NCBI RefSeq assembly: GCF_016907295.1
Contig: NZ_JAFBBR010000001.1
Span: forward strand, 2,790,001-2,854,000
Direction: 5' to 3'
Origin: Microbacterium dextranolyticum
Lineage (GTDB): Bacteria; Actinomycetota; Actinomycetes; Actinomycetales; Microbacteriaceae
Length of the DNA stretch: 64,000 nt
The translations under genes and the position numbers were made by a program. How positions within the stretch are numbered: position 1 is the stretch's first letter; each line of letters begins with the position of its first letter. The notes under the pieces were generated by a model. That model saw only the letters and a list, made by a program, of their open reading frames with translations, had not been told where the DNA came from and made no database searches. Shown piece after piece: positions 17,148 through 26,680 of this stretch.

Positions 17148-18460
17148 CGTCCGGACTCCTTCGTCTCGGCAGCGTCGGGCTGGCTGCTGGCGGATTGGCG
17201 GAACGCGATCCGCGCCCAGTCCTGGTCCATCGTGCGCAGGATGCCGCCGGGGTCCGCCCCCAGCACCATCGCCTGCGCGTAGTTGAAGACGGGGATCGTC
17301 TTGGGAACGAGCACCGACGGCCCCTGGTAGACCTTGGCCTGGTCGTAGTAGGGGATCATCCCCGCGATGCGGGGATCGTCGGGCGCCGCGGCATCCTTGG
17401 TGGGCGTGAAGCCGAGCTGCGATGCGTTGTACGCCTGGATGATCTGCGGCTGGTACAGGTACTCGAGGAAGTCGCGCGCTGCCTGCTGGTGGTGCGATCC
17501 CTCGGGGATCATCGCGGCGAGGTCCATGTTGACCCGCACGGCGAGGTCCTTCGGGTCATCCGTCATCGGCAGCGGGAAAGTGCCCAGCTGCAGGTCGGGC
17601 GAGGTCTTGGCGATCTCGCTGAACGCCCAGGGACCCTGCAGATACATCGCGGCCTTGCCCTGCGCGAACGCGAGGTTGCCGTCGCCGTATCCGCGGCTGT
17701 CGGCGTCGCTGTTCACGTACGTTCCGGTGAGCTGGAGCATCTTGCTCATCGGCTCCGCGAAGTCCTTCGAGAACGACACGGCTGCGTCGGGGCCGGCGTC
17801 GGCGCCCTCGGCCTTCAACCGGGAGAAGAAGTCGACGACGTCGAGCGAGCCGCCGGCAGCGTAGTCGTACCAGCCCTGGCCGATGGTCCAGTCGTCTTTG
17901 AAGGTGGCGTAGAAGGGAGTGACGCCGGCGTTCTTCAGCGTGTCGCACACCGCGAGCAGTTCGCTCCAGGTCGTCGGCACCTGCAGCCCGTGCTGCGCGA
18001 AGATCTCCTTGTTGTAGATCACCGACGAAGCCATCACCGAGTAGGGCAGGGCGCTGATCCGGCCGGCGCAGCTGCCGTACTGGTCCATGAGCGGCTGCAG
18101 GTCTTCGCGCGTGCTCGACGCCGCCGTCGTGCCGGTCAGGTCGCTCAGGGCGCACCTCTCGACGAACCGCGCGACCTCGAAGTTGTAGTTCGCGAGCATG
18201 ATGTCAGGCGGGTTGCCGCGCACGAAGCTCGCCGAGACCACGTCGACCCCGGAGGTGTCCATCTGCACCGTGACCCGGTCCTGCGAGGCGTTGTAGTCGG
18301 ACACCACCTTGTTCATGAAATCGAGCGCTTCGCGCTTGCTGAACGTGAACCGGATGACCTCGCGGCCGTCGCCGGAGCATCCGGTCAGCAGCGCCGCGCC
18401 CAGTCCGATCGCTGCGATCGCCGCGACCCACCGTCGCGTCCGTCGTGTTCGTGCAGACAC
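17144..18460 (-). CDS. ABC sugar-binding lipoprotein
   Basis: 438 residues. A twin-basic N-terminus and hydrophobic core lead to the lipobox LLTGCSG, with C28 as the lipidated cysteine. The rest is a cluster-1 solute-binding fold: KEIFAQHGLQVPTTWSELL and KAAMYLQGPWAF are typical of carbohydrate-binding members. Anchored outside the membrane, it delivers sugar to the two permeases. It is the first gene of the operon; the neighbouring GH13 enzyme suggests an alpha-glucoside. Confidence 0.9.
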   Translation of the reverse strand: MSARTRRTRRWVAAIAAIGLGAALLTGCSGDGREVIRFTFSKREALDFMNKVVSDYNASQDRVTVQMDTSGVDVVSASFVRGNPPDIMLANYNFEVARFVERCALSDLTGTTAASSTREDLQPLMDQYGSCAGRISALPYSVMASSVIYNKEIFAQHGLQVPTTWSELLAVCDTLKNAGVTPFYATFKDDWTIGQGWYDYAAGGSLDVVDFFSRLKAEGADAGPDAAVSFSKDFAEPMSKMLQLTGTYVNSDADSRGYGDGNLAFAQGKAAMYLQGPWAFSEIAKTSPDLQLGTFPLPMTDDPKDLAVRVNMDLAAMIPEGSHHQQAARDFLEYLYQPQIIQAYNASQLGFTPTKDAAAPDDPRIAGMIPYYDQAKVYQGPSVLVPKTIPVFNYAQAMVLGADPGGILRTMDQDWARIAFRQSASSQPDAAETKESGR

Positions 18461-18602
18461 CGTCGTCCTTCCGCCTGTGATTCACCGATGATTAGATTTA
18501 CTGGCCGAATCAACTTCCTTCGGGCAGTATGGCATTGCACGAACGAAAGAGTCAACCATCGTTTCCCTGACACCCGCGCCGCAGCCGTCGCGCCCCACGA
18601 GC

Positions 18603-19754
18603 GTGAGCGCCGTGCTCGCGCACGCCTGGGATGCCGAGGCGTTCACCGCCACCGACATCATGGAGGCGACCGGGCTGACGCGGTCCACCGCCATCGAGTC
18701 CACCCAAGACCTCATCGCCCGGGGACTTCTGAGCGAGCTCCCCAACGCCCGCGCCGTCGGCGACTACCGCAAGGGGCGCCCGGCACGGCGGTTCGCGCTG
18801 CGCACCGACGCCGCGACGCTCGTCGGCGTGGACGCCGGCAACGAGCACCTCATCGTGCGGGTGACCGACCTGCGCTCCCAGGAACTCACGACCCATCACC
18901 GATCGTTCGAGCGCGCCGACGACGAGCCGACCGCACGCCGGCGCGCGGTCGTCGCCGCCGTGAACGCCGCGGTCTCGGAGACCGGTCGGACACTGGAGGA
19001 CGTCCTCGCACTCTGTATCGGAGTTCCTGCGCCCGTCGACAGCGCGGGGCTCTCGCCGCGGCATCCGCACGGATTCTGGCAACGCATGAATCCCGACCTC
19101 ATCCATGCCTTCGACGGCATACCCCTCGTGGGAGTGCACAACGACGCGTCGCTCGCGGCGATCGCCGAGGGCAGCGTCGGCGCGGCGATCGGATGCCAGG
19201 ACTACATCGCGCTGCTCGCCGGCAGCCGGATGGGCGCCGGCGTCGTCACCGACGGTGCCGTCCTGCGCGGCTCGCACGGAGGCGTGGGCGAGATGGTCGC
19301 CTTCGACCACGTGCAGGGAGTCGGCAACGCTGAAGGCCTCGGCGTGCGCATCGCGACCTGGGCGGCCGACCTCGTCCGCCACGGCGAGGCTGTGCCGACG
19401 GGGGCACTCGCGCGCCTCGCGCCGGAGCAGATCGACGCCCCCGCGGTGCTGAGGCTCGCCTCGTCGGGCGATCCGGACGCGCAGCGCGTCGTCGATCGCG
19501 CCTCGACCACCCTCGCCCGTATCGTGAGCGTCCTCGGGAGCATGTTCGATCCGCAGCGCGTGGTCGTCTCGGGAGCGGTGGCCTCCGGGTTCTCCGATGT
19601 CGTGGCGGCCGCGCGCGCGGCCCTGCCGACCGATCTCGATCTTCCCGCCCCCGAGCTCTTCGTCTCTCGCCTCGGCGCCGACGTCGTCGTGGTGGGAGCG
19701 GTGGCCGCGGCATCCGCTCTCGCCCGCGATCGCGCTCTCGACGTCATCGGCTGA
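18603..19754 (+). CDS. ROK-family transcriptional regulator of the sugar operon
   Basis: At least 383 residues. A winged-helix region (about 5-65, FTATDIMEATGLTRSTAIES) is followed by a ROK domain with GVDAGNEHLIVRVTD and ASLAAIAEGSVGAA. The GTG at 18603 is the only reasonable listed start, but the frame stays open upstream (LTPAPQPSRPTS), so the true start may be up to 12 codons earlier. The ROK zinc-cysteine motif is absent. It is divergent from the sugar ABC operon, which it probably represses until sugar binds. Confidence 0.8.
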   Translation: MSAVLAHAWDAEAFTATDIMEATGLTRSTAIESTQDLIARGLLSELPNARAVGDYRKGRPARRFALRTDAATLVGVDAGNEHLIVRVTDLRSQELTTHHRSFERADDEPTARRRAVVAAVNAAVSETGRTLEDVLALCIGVPAPVDSAGLSPRHPHGFWQRMNPDLIHAFDGIPLVGVHNDASLAAIAEGSVGAAIGCQDYIALLAGSRMGAGVVTDGAVLRGSHGGVGEMVAFDHVQGVGNAEGLGVRIATWAADLVRHGEAVPTGALARLAPEQIDAPAVLRLASSGDPDAQRVVDRASTTLARIVSVLGSMFDPQRVVVSGAVASGFSDVVAAARAALPTDLDLPAPELFVSRLGADVVVVGAVAAASALARDRALDVIG

Positions 19755-19874
19755 GCGAACGGCGACGCCGTCCACGCCGCGGCCGCTCCGTTCACGTCTT
19801 CTTCTTGCCGCGGGTCCAGGCGTGACGTGTCAAGCCCCCCTAGTGAACAGCCGTTCGACCCGTAGCTTTCGAGA

Positions 19875-20216
19875 ATGAAACATGTGACCTTCGCCGACAA
19901 ATCCCTCCTCATGGGCTCCGACGCGGCGGAGGCTCTGCTCGAGTACGCCCGACTGCTCGGCGATCACGCGCGCACCGACGCGGTGACGCTGCGTTGCCTC
20001 AGCCCCGAGGGCAACACGGTCGAGGCATCGTTCCTGCTCAACGAGAACACGGCGCTCGTCGTCGAATCGACGAACACCGACGTGCAGCCGCCCGACAACA
20101 CCGACCTCGTCCTCGAACTGCGTGACCGCATCGGCGCACTCCAGCGACCCGTCCGCGCCACAGAAGAGGCCCCGTGGCCGGCGGACATTCCCGATGACCT
20201 CACCGGGGAACTCTGA
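19875..20216 (+). CDS. Small hypothetical protein, relative of the 6067-6342 protein
   Basis: 113 residues beginning MKHVTFADKSLLMGSDAAEALLEYARLL. The DAAEALLEYARLL helix and following strand pattern match the product of 6067-6342, and again DUF7882 is adjacent, here convergent. The C-terminal 25 residues are acidic and Pro-rich (EEAPWPADIPDDLTG). There is no signal peptide or known domain. Confidence 0.65.
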   Translation: MKHVTFADKSLLMGSDAAEALLEYARLLGDHARTDAVTLRCLSPEGNTVEASFLLNENTALVVESTNTDVQPPDNTDLVLELRDRIGALQRPVRATEEAPWPADIPDDLTGEL

Positions 20217-20240
20217 CGACGATCGCGGCGCGACGTGGGG

Positions 20241-20459
20241 TCAGTCGTGCTCCGGCATCGGATCGGGGATCGGGATCACCGCGATGGGAACGCCGCGAGT
20301 GATCCACAGATACGCGTCGCGCTGAGCGCCCTCCCCGTCGTTGACGAGGAGCCATCCGCCGCCCTCGGTGGACTGCTCGATCTCGGCCCGCACCTCGGCC
20401 AGAGAGCGCCCGCCGATGCTATAGACGTTGCCGCCGTAGTGGACGTCAATTCGTTTCAT
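20241..20459 (-). CDS. Small hypothetical protein coupled to DUF7882 copy C
   Basis: 72 residues, MKRIDVHYGGNVYSIGGRSL, then a strand-rich WLLVNDGEG and AYLWITRGVPIAVIPIP. The ATG lies inside the last codons of the upstream DUF7882 gene (14-base overlap, 20446-20459), a strong sign of coupled translation. No domain is recognised; a compact beta-rich fold is inferred. Confidence 0.72.
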   Translation of the reverse strand: MKRIDVHYGGNVYSIGGRSLAEVRAEIEQSTEGGGWLLVNDGEGAQRDAYLWITRGVPIAVIPIPDPMPEHD

Positions 20460-20790
20460 ACTCGCCTCGCAGAGAATCGACGATGCTCGATCCTTCCGGC
20501 GGCTCGGGCACGGCATACAGGCCTGTGGGTGAGTTCGCGGTGTAGAGCAGCGCCTCGATCCACGCGCGGTTGATCGTCGGGCGCCGGCTGCCGTAGAACT
20601 TGTACGCGATCGAGACGCTCGGCTGCACCCACACGATCGTGCGGCCGTCGCCGATGCTCGACTCGTCCTTCCACGTGAAGTGGAACGCTTCACCGCGGCG
20701 CAGCTTGGCGCCGATCACGAGCTGGAGATGAGCCAGCAGTCGATCGTCGAAGTCGACCCTGATCGACGAGTCGTAGATGAACTTGCCCAT
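20446..20790 (-). CDS. DUF7882-type small protein, copy C
   Basis: 114 residues, MGKFIYDSSIRVDFDDRLLAH onward, with the family signatures KLRRGEAFHFTW, GDGRTIVWVQP, YKFYGSRRPTINRAW and TANSPTGLYAVPEP. It is the closest copy to the usual family consensus. Its 3' end overlaps the 20241-20459 gene. Function is unknown; the conserved RTxVWVxP and NRAW blocks suggest a defined small fold and not a ligase. Confidence 0.82.
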   Translation of the reverse strand: MGKFIYDSSIRVDFDDRLLAHLQLVIGAKLRRGEAFHFTWKDESSIGDGRTIVWVQPSVSIAYKFYGSRRPTINRAWIEALLYTANSPTGLYAVPEPPEGSSIVDSLRGEYETN

Positions 20791-20951
20791 TCCGGTCCTC
20801 TCATCACCGGAGTCGTGTCCCGTGCGGCGAACTCTTCCGGCGGGGTTCCGGCGACGTGACAGGCTTTCACACTCCCGTCATCCGGTGAGAGGGGGTTGAC
20901 AACGGATGCCTCGGGCGGTCGCTTTCACACAAGCGGACTCGCCTCGGTGCG

Positions 20952-22052
20952 TCACGACGTGACGCTCTCATCCGCATAGGCGCGGGTCCCCCGCACGAAC
21001 ACGAGAAGCCATGCGAAGAGCAGCCCCGCGATGACGAACTCGGCTCCGGTGAGGTTGTAGTACCCGATCGGCACCCACAGCGCGACGGCGACCAGGATCC
21101 CCGCGATGGCGACGGTGGAGAAGACCGCCACCTCGTGCCGCATCCCGGGGACCAGCGCGGCCAGGCATCCGACGAGCACCGCGAACAGGACGACCATCCC
21201 GGATGCCGCACCCACATGCACCGGGAAGGCGACCGCATCGGGGACGAGGCCCGCGATCATGAGGCAGATCCCGATCCCGGCGAGCAGCCAGGCGAACAGC
21301 CGCGCTCGCGCGGGCGCGTTCGCGACATGGGCCCGCAACCCGGTCTCGAGGTCGTGGGCGACGAGGTTCGCGAGTGCTGTGACCACGGCGCCCGTCGTGA
21401 TCAGGGCAAGGTTGAACTGGTAGCCGGCGTAGCCCGCCTCGTTGCCCAGTCGGGAGAAGTGGAACTGCCACCACTCGGCGTCGGGCGAGCTCACCATGCT
21501 GGCGAGCGTGCCGAGGAAGAGCACGAGGGTCGCGAGCATCGCCACACCGCTCGAGGTGAGCCGGGCACCGAACACGGATCCGCCGTACGCGACCGCGCCG
21601 CACGCTGCTCCGGTGAGGGCACCCGTTCCGAAAGGGTCGATCGTGAGACCGCGGAAGCCCAGTTGGAAGAGCTCGGCGACCGCGATCACGAGGAGTGCGG
21701 AAAGCATCATCATCGCCGCGCAGAGCGCCAGCAGATCGGTCGCGCGCTTCGGCCACGGCAGAGCACGTCGCCACGCCAGGTGTCCGCGCCGCCGCTCGGT
21801 CACGAACGCGAACGAGAACGCCGCCGCGGCGGCGACGGCGGCGAGAAGCCCCGCAAGACTTCCCACCGAGGCCTCGCCGCCGAGAGGCAGCCTCGACCCG
21901 TGTGCGATGGCGAACGCCGCCGCCGCGCCCCCGACGGCCGAGACGAGCGCCCATCGGATCGCCTGCGCCTCGAGGCGTGGCGACAGCCCCTCGTCACCCG
22001 GTCTCGCGGGGCGCACCGCCGCCGTGCCGCGCAGGCCCGCTGACCGGTTCAC
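20952..22052 (-). CDS. Multi-pass membrane protein, DUF998-like
   Basis: 366 residues with about ten hydrophobic segments. The motif SSPDAEWWQFHFSRLG followed by FNLALITTG resembles the DUF998 pattern of actinobacterial membrane proteins. The first 25 residues are charged and Arg-rich, and a later ATG/GTG start is possible. No enzyme motif is visible. It does not overlap its neighbours; the 160 bases between it and the DUF7882 start hold two copies of gctttcacac (20863, 20931) and one gggggttgaca motif. Confidence 0.65.
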   Translation of the reverse strand: MNRSAGLRGTAAVRPARPGDEGLSPRLEAQAIRWALVSAVGGAAAAFAIAHGSRLPLGGEASVGSLAGLLAAVAAAAAFSFAFVTERRRGHLAWRRALPWPKRATDLLALCAAMMMLSALLVIAVAELFQLGFRGLTIDPFGTGALTGAACGAVAYGGSVFGARLTSSGVAMLATLVLFLGTLASMVSSPDAEWWQFHFSRLGNEAGYAGYQFNLALITTGAVVTALANLVAHDLETGLRAHVANAPARARLFAWLLAGIGICLMIAGLVPDAVAFPVHVGAASGMVVLFAVLVGCLAALVPGMRHEVAVFSTVAIAGILVAVALWVPIGYYNLTGAEFVIAGLLFAWLLVFVRGTRAYADESVTS

Positions 22053-22140
22053 ATCTCGGAGCCTACCGCCGCCGCGACAGCCTCCGCCCGCCGCGGAGGC
22101 GGTCGAAATGCGCCCTCGTCCGAGGGCGATGGCGGGCCCG

Positions 22141-22890
22141 TCACGGTGTCGATGGATAGATGCGACGCAACACGAGCCGCTGCCCGAGCGTCCACACGAC
22201 CGTCGTGGCGAGGTAGAGCCCTGCCGCGAGCGGGACGAGGACCGCGATGACGGCGGTCGCGAACTGCAGCACGCCGAGGATGCCCGCGAGGGGTACCGGC
22301 GACCTCGAGGAACCGCTGGCAGGTTCGGGGAGGGTGACGCGGAACAGGCGCCGAGTCAGTTCGCCGACGAAGGCGATCACGAGCACCAGGCATCCGATCA
22401 CGAGCCACGTCGAGGCCGTCGCGGCGCCCGCTGCCACCGCCCCGGCGAGGCTCGTGCCGAGCGGCACGCCGAACGGCGCCTCGGCGAGGAGCTCGTTGGG
22501 GTGCCCGGCGATCGTCGGGTGAAGGAACACGGAGTACAGCAGCCCCACGAGGGGAGCCTGGATGAGGATCGGAAGCACGCCCGCGAACGGCGACGCACCC
22601 TCCGACCGGTAGAGCTGCACCGTCTCGCGCTGGAGTCGCTCGGGGTTGCCGCGGTGCCGTTTCTGCAGGTCGCGCAGGCGCGGGGCGAGCCGGGCGCGCA
22701 CCTGCTCCGCCTTCGCCTGCGCGATGCCCGCGGGGGTGAGTGCCGCCCGCACGACGAGCGTGACGAGCACGATTGCCATAGCCGCCGAAGCGGCACCGGT
22801 CACGGGGGCGAGGAGGGAGGTCAGGGCCATGAGGCCGGTGTAGGTGAGATCGAGCAGGGTCGAGACAAGGGGCAGGGTCGTGAGGTCCAC
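22141..22890 (-). CDS. YidC/Oxa1-family membrane insertase paralogue
   Basis: 249 residues from GTG 22890 (VDLTTLPLVSTLLDL); GTG 22959 would add 23 residues. The Oxa1/YidC core is clear: an amphipathic start, VTLVVRAALTP, a cytoplasmic basic loop KRHRGNPERLQRETVQLYRSEGASPFAGVLPILIQAP, and further helices. The short form without the large periplasmic domain is normal for Gram-positive YidC. It inserts membrane proteins. It is probably an accessory paralogue, as the main yidC normally lies beside rpmH/rnpA near the origin. Confidence 0.85.
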   Translation of the reverse strand: MDLTTLPLVSTLLDLTYTGLMALTSLLAPVTGAASAAMAIVLVTLVVRAALTPAGIAQAKAEQVRARLAPRLRDLQKRHRGNPERLQRETVQLYRSEGASPFAGVLPILIQAPLVGLLYSVFLHPTIAGHPNELLAEAPFGVPLGTSLAGAVAAGAATASTWLVIGCLVLVIAFVGELTRRLFRVTLPEPASGSSRSPVPLAGILGVLQFATAVIAVLVPLAAGLYLATTVVWTLGQRLVLRRIYPSTP

Positions 22891-22974
22891 GGGGCATCCG
22901 TTCGTCGGAGCGATCAGGGTCGGCTGATCGGCCGCGAAGGGATGCCGGGGCGATGACACCCAGGCGGATCGACG

Positions 22975-23265
22975 CTACGCGGCCGCGACCGCCCGACCGG
23001 GTCCGCGTCGGCGCACGTGTCCGGGCGCGGCGGGATCGCTCTGCGTGAGCGGGGCGCGCAGCTCCGCGCGGCGCGTGGGATGGATGCGGGCTCCGAGGCC
23101 TCGGGCTGCGACGCTCGCCGCGATCACCGCGACGACGAGAAGCGCCACCGCAAGCACCAGGACGGCGACGGCCGAAAGCGACCCCGTCGCCGCAGGGTCG
23201 GCGAGGGCGAGCAGCCCGAGCATGGCGAGCATCGCACGCACGAGGCCGCTGATCGCGTCGATCAT
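22975..23265 (-). CDS. Small membrane protein, DUF6412-type
   Basis: 96 residues from ATG 23265, which has a strong GGGAGG ribosome site; a longer frame upstream is rejected for that reason. It has two hydrophobic segments (about 8-25 and 33-58), then a basic tail IHPTRRAELRAPLTQSDPAAPGH. This layout and the position just upstream of a YidC paralogue fit the DUF6412 family. A role alongside the insertase is a context inference. Confidence 0.7.
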   Translation of the reverse strand: MIDAISGLVRAMLAMLGLLALADPAATGSLSAVAVLVLAVALLVVAVIAASVAARGLGARIHPTRRAELRAPLTQSDPAAPGHVRRRGPGRAVAAA

Positions 23266-23396
23266 GTCGCCTCCCGCGGATGCCTGTGTGCCGTCGCCGT
23301 CTTCCTCAGCGTACCCGGCTCCACGACCATGGAGTCCGGACTTCCCTGTGCCCTCCCGGGACGTCGTTTCCGGGCCCGGGGTCGAGTACGGGATGG

Positions 23397-23463
23397 GTGA
23401 GGGCCTCCGGCTGCGAAGCGGAGCTGTCTGCTTCACCGCTTCACACGACCGGGAGGCCCTCAC
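23397..23463. repeat. Nested inverted repeat downstream of the surface-protein gene
   Basis: Outer 12-base arms gtgagggcctcc (23397-23408) and ggaggccctcac (23452-23463) enclose inner arms gaagcgg (23415-23421) and ccgcttc (23436-23442). The gap 23266-23545 has no gene. The element could act as a terminator for the large minus-strand gene at 23546, but it has no T run. Confidence 0.5.
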
Positions 23464-23545
23464 ATTTCGCGTCGACGCTGCCCTTACTCCTCGTGCTCGG
23501 CTGCGGCCGGCGCGCCTGATCGCACGACCCTGCGGTCGCGGTCGG

Positions 23546-26350
23546 TCACGGTCGCGGCCGCTGACGGGCAGGGCTCCTGCGGGCGAGGAGGAGGGCGGCG
23601 CCGGCGAGGAGAAGGACGAGCGCCCCGATGCCGGTGGCGCCGAGCGCTCCCCCGTCGAGACCGGTGGTCGCCAGCCCGGGCGCGGATGCGGCCGGCGGAG
23701 ACGGGACCACCGCTGCGGAGGAGGGCACTGCCGCGGGGATCACATCGACAGTGACCGTCGCGGTGAGGGTTCCCAGGGTTGCGGTAATGACGTGGGGGCT
23801 GGTATGGGGGAAGGTCACGGTGGTGCCGTCGATGATGTCGGTGCCGATCGAGGAGGTGAGTACGGCCGCTCCGGTGTCGACGGGGTTGCCGGCGGTGTCT
23901 GCTCCGGTGACGATGAAGGCGAGGGTGCCGCCCTGGTCGATGGTCGTCGCCGACGGAGTGATCGTGAGTGTCGCGGCAGGACCGGCGACGACCTCGACGG
24001 TGGCGGTCGCGGTGACGCCTCCGAGGACGGCGGTGATGGTGCGGGTTCCGGCGCCGGAGAAGGTGATGGTCCGGCCCTGGATGGTGTCGGCGGTGTTCAT
24101 GGAGGCGAGGGTGCCGCTGCTGGTGTCGACCGGGTTGCCGGCGGAATCCGCGGCGGCGATCGTGAACTCGACCTTCCCGCCCTGGGTCACGGTCGCGGCG
24201 GCAGGGGTGAGGGTGAGGGTCGCGACCGGTCCGGGGGTGACCTCGATATCGGCGGTGGCCGTCACGTGCCCGAGGCTGGCCGTCACGGTGCGGGTGCCGG
24301 CACCGGAGAAGGTGACCGCCCGCCCGTCGATGGCATCCGCTCGCGCGGTCGAGGACAAGGCTGCGGCGTCCACGTTCACGGGATTGCCCGCGGCGTCGGC
24401 GCCGGTGATCGTGAATACGGTGGTGTTGCCTTGGGTGACCGTGGCGGTGGCGGGTGTCACTGTCAGCGTGGCGAGCGGGCCGGCGACGACCCGGATCCTG
24501 GCACTGGTGGACACGCCATCCAGCGTCGCGGTGACGGTGTGGTCACCGGCACCGGAGAAGGTCACCGACGTGCCGGTGATCGTGTCGGCGCGGGCGCTGG
24601 AGGAGAACACGGCGGCCGTGGTGTCGACGGGGTTCCCCGCGACGTCGGTCCCGGTGATCGTGAACCCGATCGTGTCACCCTGAGTCACGGTCTGAGCGGT
24701 GGGAGTGATCGTGAGTGCCCTGAGGGGGCCCGCGGTGACGGTGATCTTCGCGGTCGTGCTGACACCGTTCACGGTCGCGGTGACGGTGTGCACGCCCGCG
24801 CCGGAGAACGTGATCGCGTGCCCGTCGACCGCGTCCCGTGGCGACGCGGTCAGGGTCGCGTCGCCGACGTCGACGGGGTTCCCTGCCGCGTCGGCGCCGG
24901 TGACGGTGAACGCGGTGGTACCACCCTCGACCACGGTCGCGGTGGCGGGCGAGAGCGCCAGGGTCGCGAGGGGGCCGGCGACGACTCGGACGGTGGTGGA
25001 GGTGCTCACCCCGTCCAGCGCGGCGGTGACGACGTGGTCGCCGGCGCCGGAGAACTGGATTCTGTGCCCGCCGATCGTGTCGGGTCCGCTGGAGGTGAGG
25101 ATCGCTCCCGTGGTGTCGACAGTGTTGCCGGCAGCATCGGCGCCGGTGATGGCGAAGGCGATCGCGTCACCCTGTGTGACCGTGCGGTTCGTCGGAGTGA
25201 TCGAGAGCGTGGCGGCCGGGCCGGCCACGATCGAGATGGTCTGGACGGCGGTTCCGGGGAGGTAGTCGTCGTTGCCTGCCTGGTCGGCGTTGATCACGCA
25301 CTCGCCGACGCGGATGAGGGAGACCGTTGCTCCGGTGACGGAACACCTTGCCGACGTGGGGGTGGTGAACGTGACCGGGTTGCCCGACGCGCCTCCGGTC
25401 GCGCTCACGTGATAGGTCGACCCCGCTGCCGGATGGGCGGGCGCGGGCGAGGTGATCGTGACCGTCTGCGCAGCTCGACCGATCGTGATGGTCTGGGGGG
25501 CGCTCGTCGCGGGCGGGTCGATGCCGTTTGCGGCTCGGACCGTGAAGGTGGCCGCCCCGGCGTGGGCGGGTGTTCCGGTCAGCTGTCCGGTCGTCGAATC
25601 CAGCGTCAGTCCCGAGGGGAGGGATCCGGAAGCCACCGTGAAGGTGGGGGCTGGGGCCCCGGAGGCGGTGAACGTGTACGTCGGGTAGGGAGTGCCGACC
25701 GTTCCGGTCGACGAGGGGCTGGCCGCAGTGAGCAGCGGGGGCACTCGGGTCGTGTCCACGTAGGTCCGAAAAGCGAGAGAGTACTCGCGCCGGATGCCGT
25801 GGTCGATCTCATACCCCCCGGGGTAGCCACCCCCCGCGGCAATCGACACGGTCGATTGAGGTGTCAGTTTCAACGCGTACTGCTGGCCAGCGGTCACTGT
25901 GAAGGTTGTCGTGAAGGAGGTTGCGTGCCAGCCCGCGGTCGTCGTCTCGGGCAGCCGGCCCGACCCGAGCACCGTCGTGGTCGGCCAGCCGTTCGCCACC
26001 GTCACGACGGACACGTCGATCGCCCCGCCGTAGAAGTTGCTGCCGCAACACGTCTGCCGGTTGATTTCGGCACCGGTGAACACTCCCGAGACACCGGCAG
26101 TGAACACCTGGTACGTGCCGTCGGACGGCTCGCGGAAGCTGGCTCCGTCCCACGATTCGCTGCTTTGATCCAGGGTGCCCGCCGGGGTGGCAGCTGAGGC
26201 CGGCGACGCCGGACCTGCCACACTGATCCCCATCACGATCACCGCACCCGCGAGGATGGCGCCGCACCGCGTCAGGAACCGACGCATCTCTCCCCGCGCC
26301 TTCGGGCGCCGGGTGGCTTTCGCCGGCTCGGTTGACTGCTCTCGACCCAT
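23546..26350 (-). CDS. Cell-wall anchored repeat protein with LATTG sorting signal
   Basis: 934 residues. A signal peptide lies at about 22-54 (ends ASPASAATP). An N-terminal globular region (60-200) is followed by a putative Ig domain (GSLPSGLTLDSTTGQLTGTP, about 205-295), a CVINADQAGNDDYLPG domain (about 295-370), and six tandem repeats of about 82 residues (375-870), each with GPxATLT-TP, TVTQG, TGADAAGNPVDT and FSGAGxHTVTA. The C-terminus has LATTG (893-897), a membrane helix and Arg-rich tail, fitting the LAXTG signal of class E sortases. It is probably a surface adhesin; no sortase gene is in the window. Confidence 0.85.
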   Translation of the reverse strand: MGREQSTEPAKATRRPKARGEMRRFLTRCGAILAGAVIVMGISVAGPASPASAATPAGTLDQSSESWDGASFREPSDGTYQVFTAGVSGVFTGAEINRQTCCGSNFYGGAIDVSVVTVANGWPTTTVLGSGRLPETTTAGWHATSFTTTFTVTAGQQYALKLTPQSTVSIAAGGGYPGGYEIDHGIRREYSLAFRTYVDTTRVPPLLTAASPSSTGTVGTPYPTYTFTASGAPAPTFTVASGSLPSGLTLDSTTGQLTGTPAHAGAATFTVRAANGIDPPATSAPQTITIGRAAQTVTITSPAPAHPAAGSTYHVSATGGASGNPVTFTTPTSARCSVTGATVSLIRVGECVINADQAGNDDYLPGTAVQTISIVAGPAATLSITPTNRTVTQGDAIAFAITGADAAGNTVDTTGAILTSSGPDTIGGHRIQFSGAGDHVVTAALDGVSTSTTVRVVAGPLATLALSPATATVVEGGTTAFTVTGADAAGNPVDVGDATLTASPRDAVDGHAITFSGAGVHTVTATVNGVSTTAKITVTAGPLRALTITPTAQTVTQGDTIGFTITGTDVAGNPVDTTAAVFSSSARADTITGTSVTFSGAGDHTVTATLDGVSTSARIRVVAGPLATLTVTPATATVTQGNTTVFTITGADAAGNPVNVDAAALSSTARADAIDGRAVTFSGAGTRTVTASLGHVTATADIEVTPGPVATLTLTPAAATVTQGGKVEFTIAAADSAGNPVDTSSGTLASMNTADTIQGRTITFSGAGTRTITAVLGGVTATATVEVVAGPAATLTITPSATTIDQGGTLAFIVTGADTAGNPVDTGAAVLTSSIGTDIIDGTTVTFPHTSPHVITATLGTLTATVTVDVIPAAVPSSAAVVPSPPAASAPGLATTGLDGGALGATGIGALVLLLAGAALLLARRSPARQRPRP

Positions 26351-26680
26351 GCGAACTCCCCGTTCATGCCGTCCCTCGCCCGTGGATTCGAGAAAGATCG
26401 GGGTTGACGTTAACAGGGCGAGTCACAGGAGAGCCATCTCATTCCCGTCGGACCGTAGTGACTCCGCGGAGCAATCGCCCGGAAGCACCTCGAGGCGGAT
26501 CTATCCACGGGCCCCCAGTACCGGCAATCGCGCATGAGTCTCGACCGGCGCATCACGCGTCGGTCGACGGAAACGAGCCGGCGTCGGACACTCTCCGAGC
26601 CCTCGAGACACTCCGGATCGCGCGATCGACAGAGATCGAGCAACAGGAGGATGAAAACCTGCTCCAACCAGGGAAAAACT
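26351..26680. other. Gap with no convincing gene, left flank of the island
   Basis: No conserved protein is visible. The last 20 bases (ccagggaaaaact before the tRNA-like core) resemble the end of the integrase remnant at 59960-59973, so this edge may be the tail of an older integrated element. ggggttgacgttaac near 26400 is upstream of the surface-protein start and may be promoter-related. Confidence 0.35.

Noticed and set aside
19755..19874. Possible terminator after the ROK regulator
   Set aside because: The gaacgg/ccgttc arms are only 6 bases with a long loop; the T-rich stretch after it is broken.
22975..23463. Longer start for the small DUF6412-type gene
   Set aside because: The extra N-terminus reads through the nested hairpin and an Arg/Ser-rich stretch, while ATG 23265 has a strong GGGAGG site.
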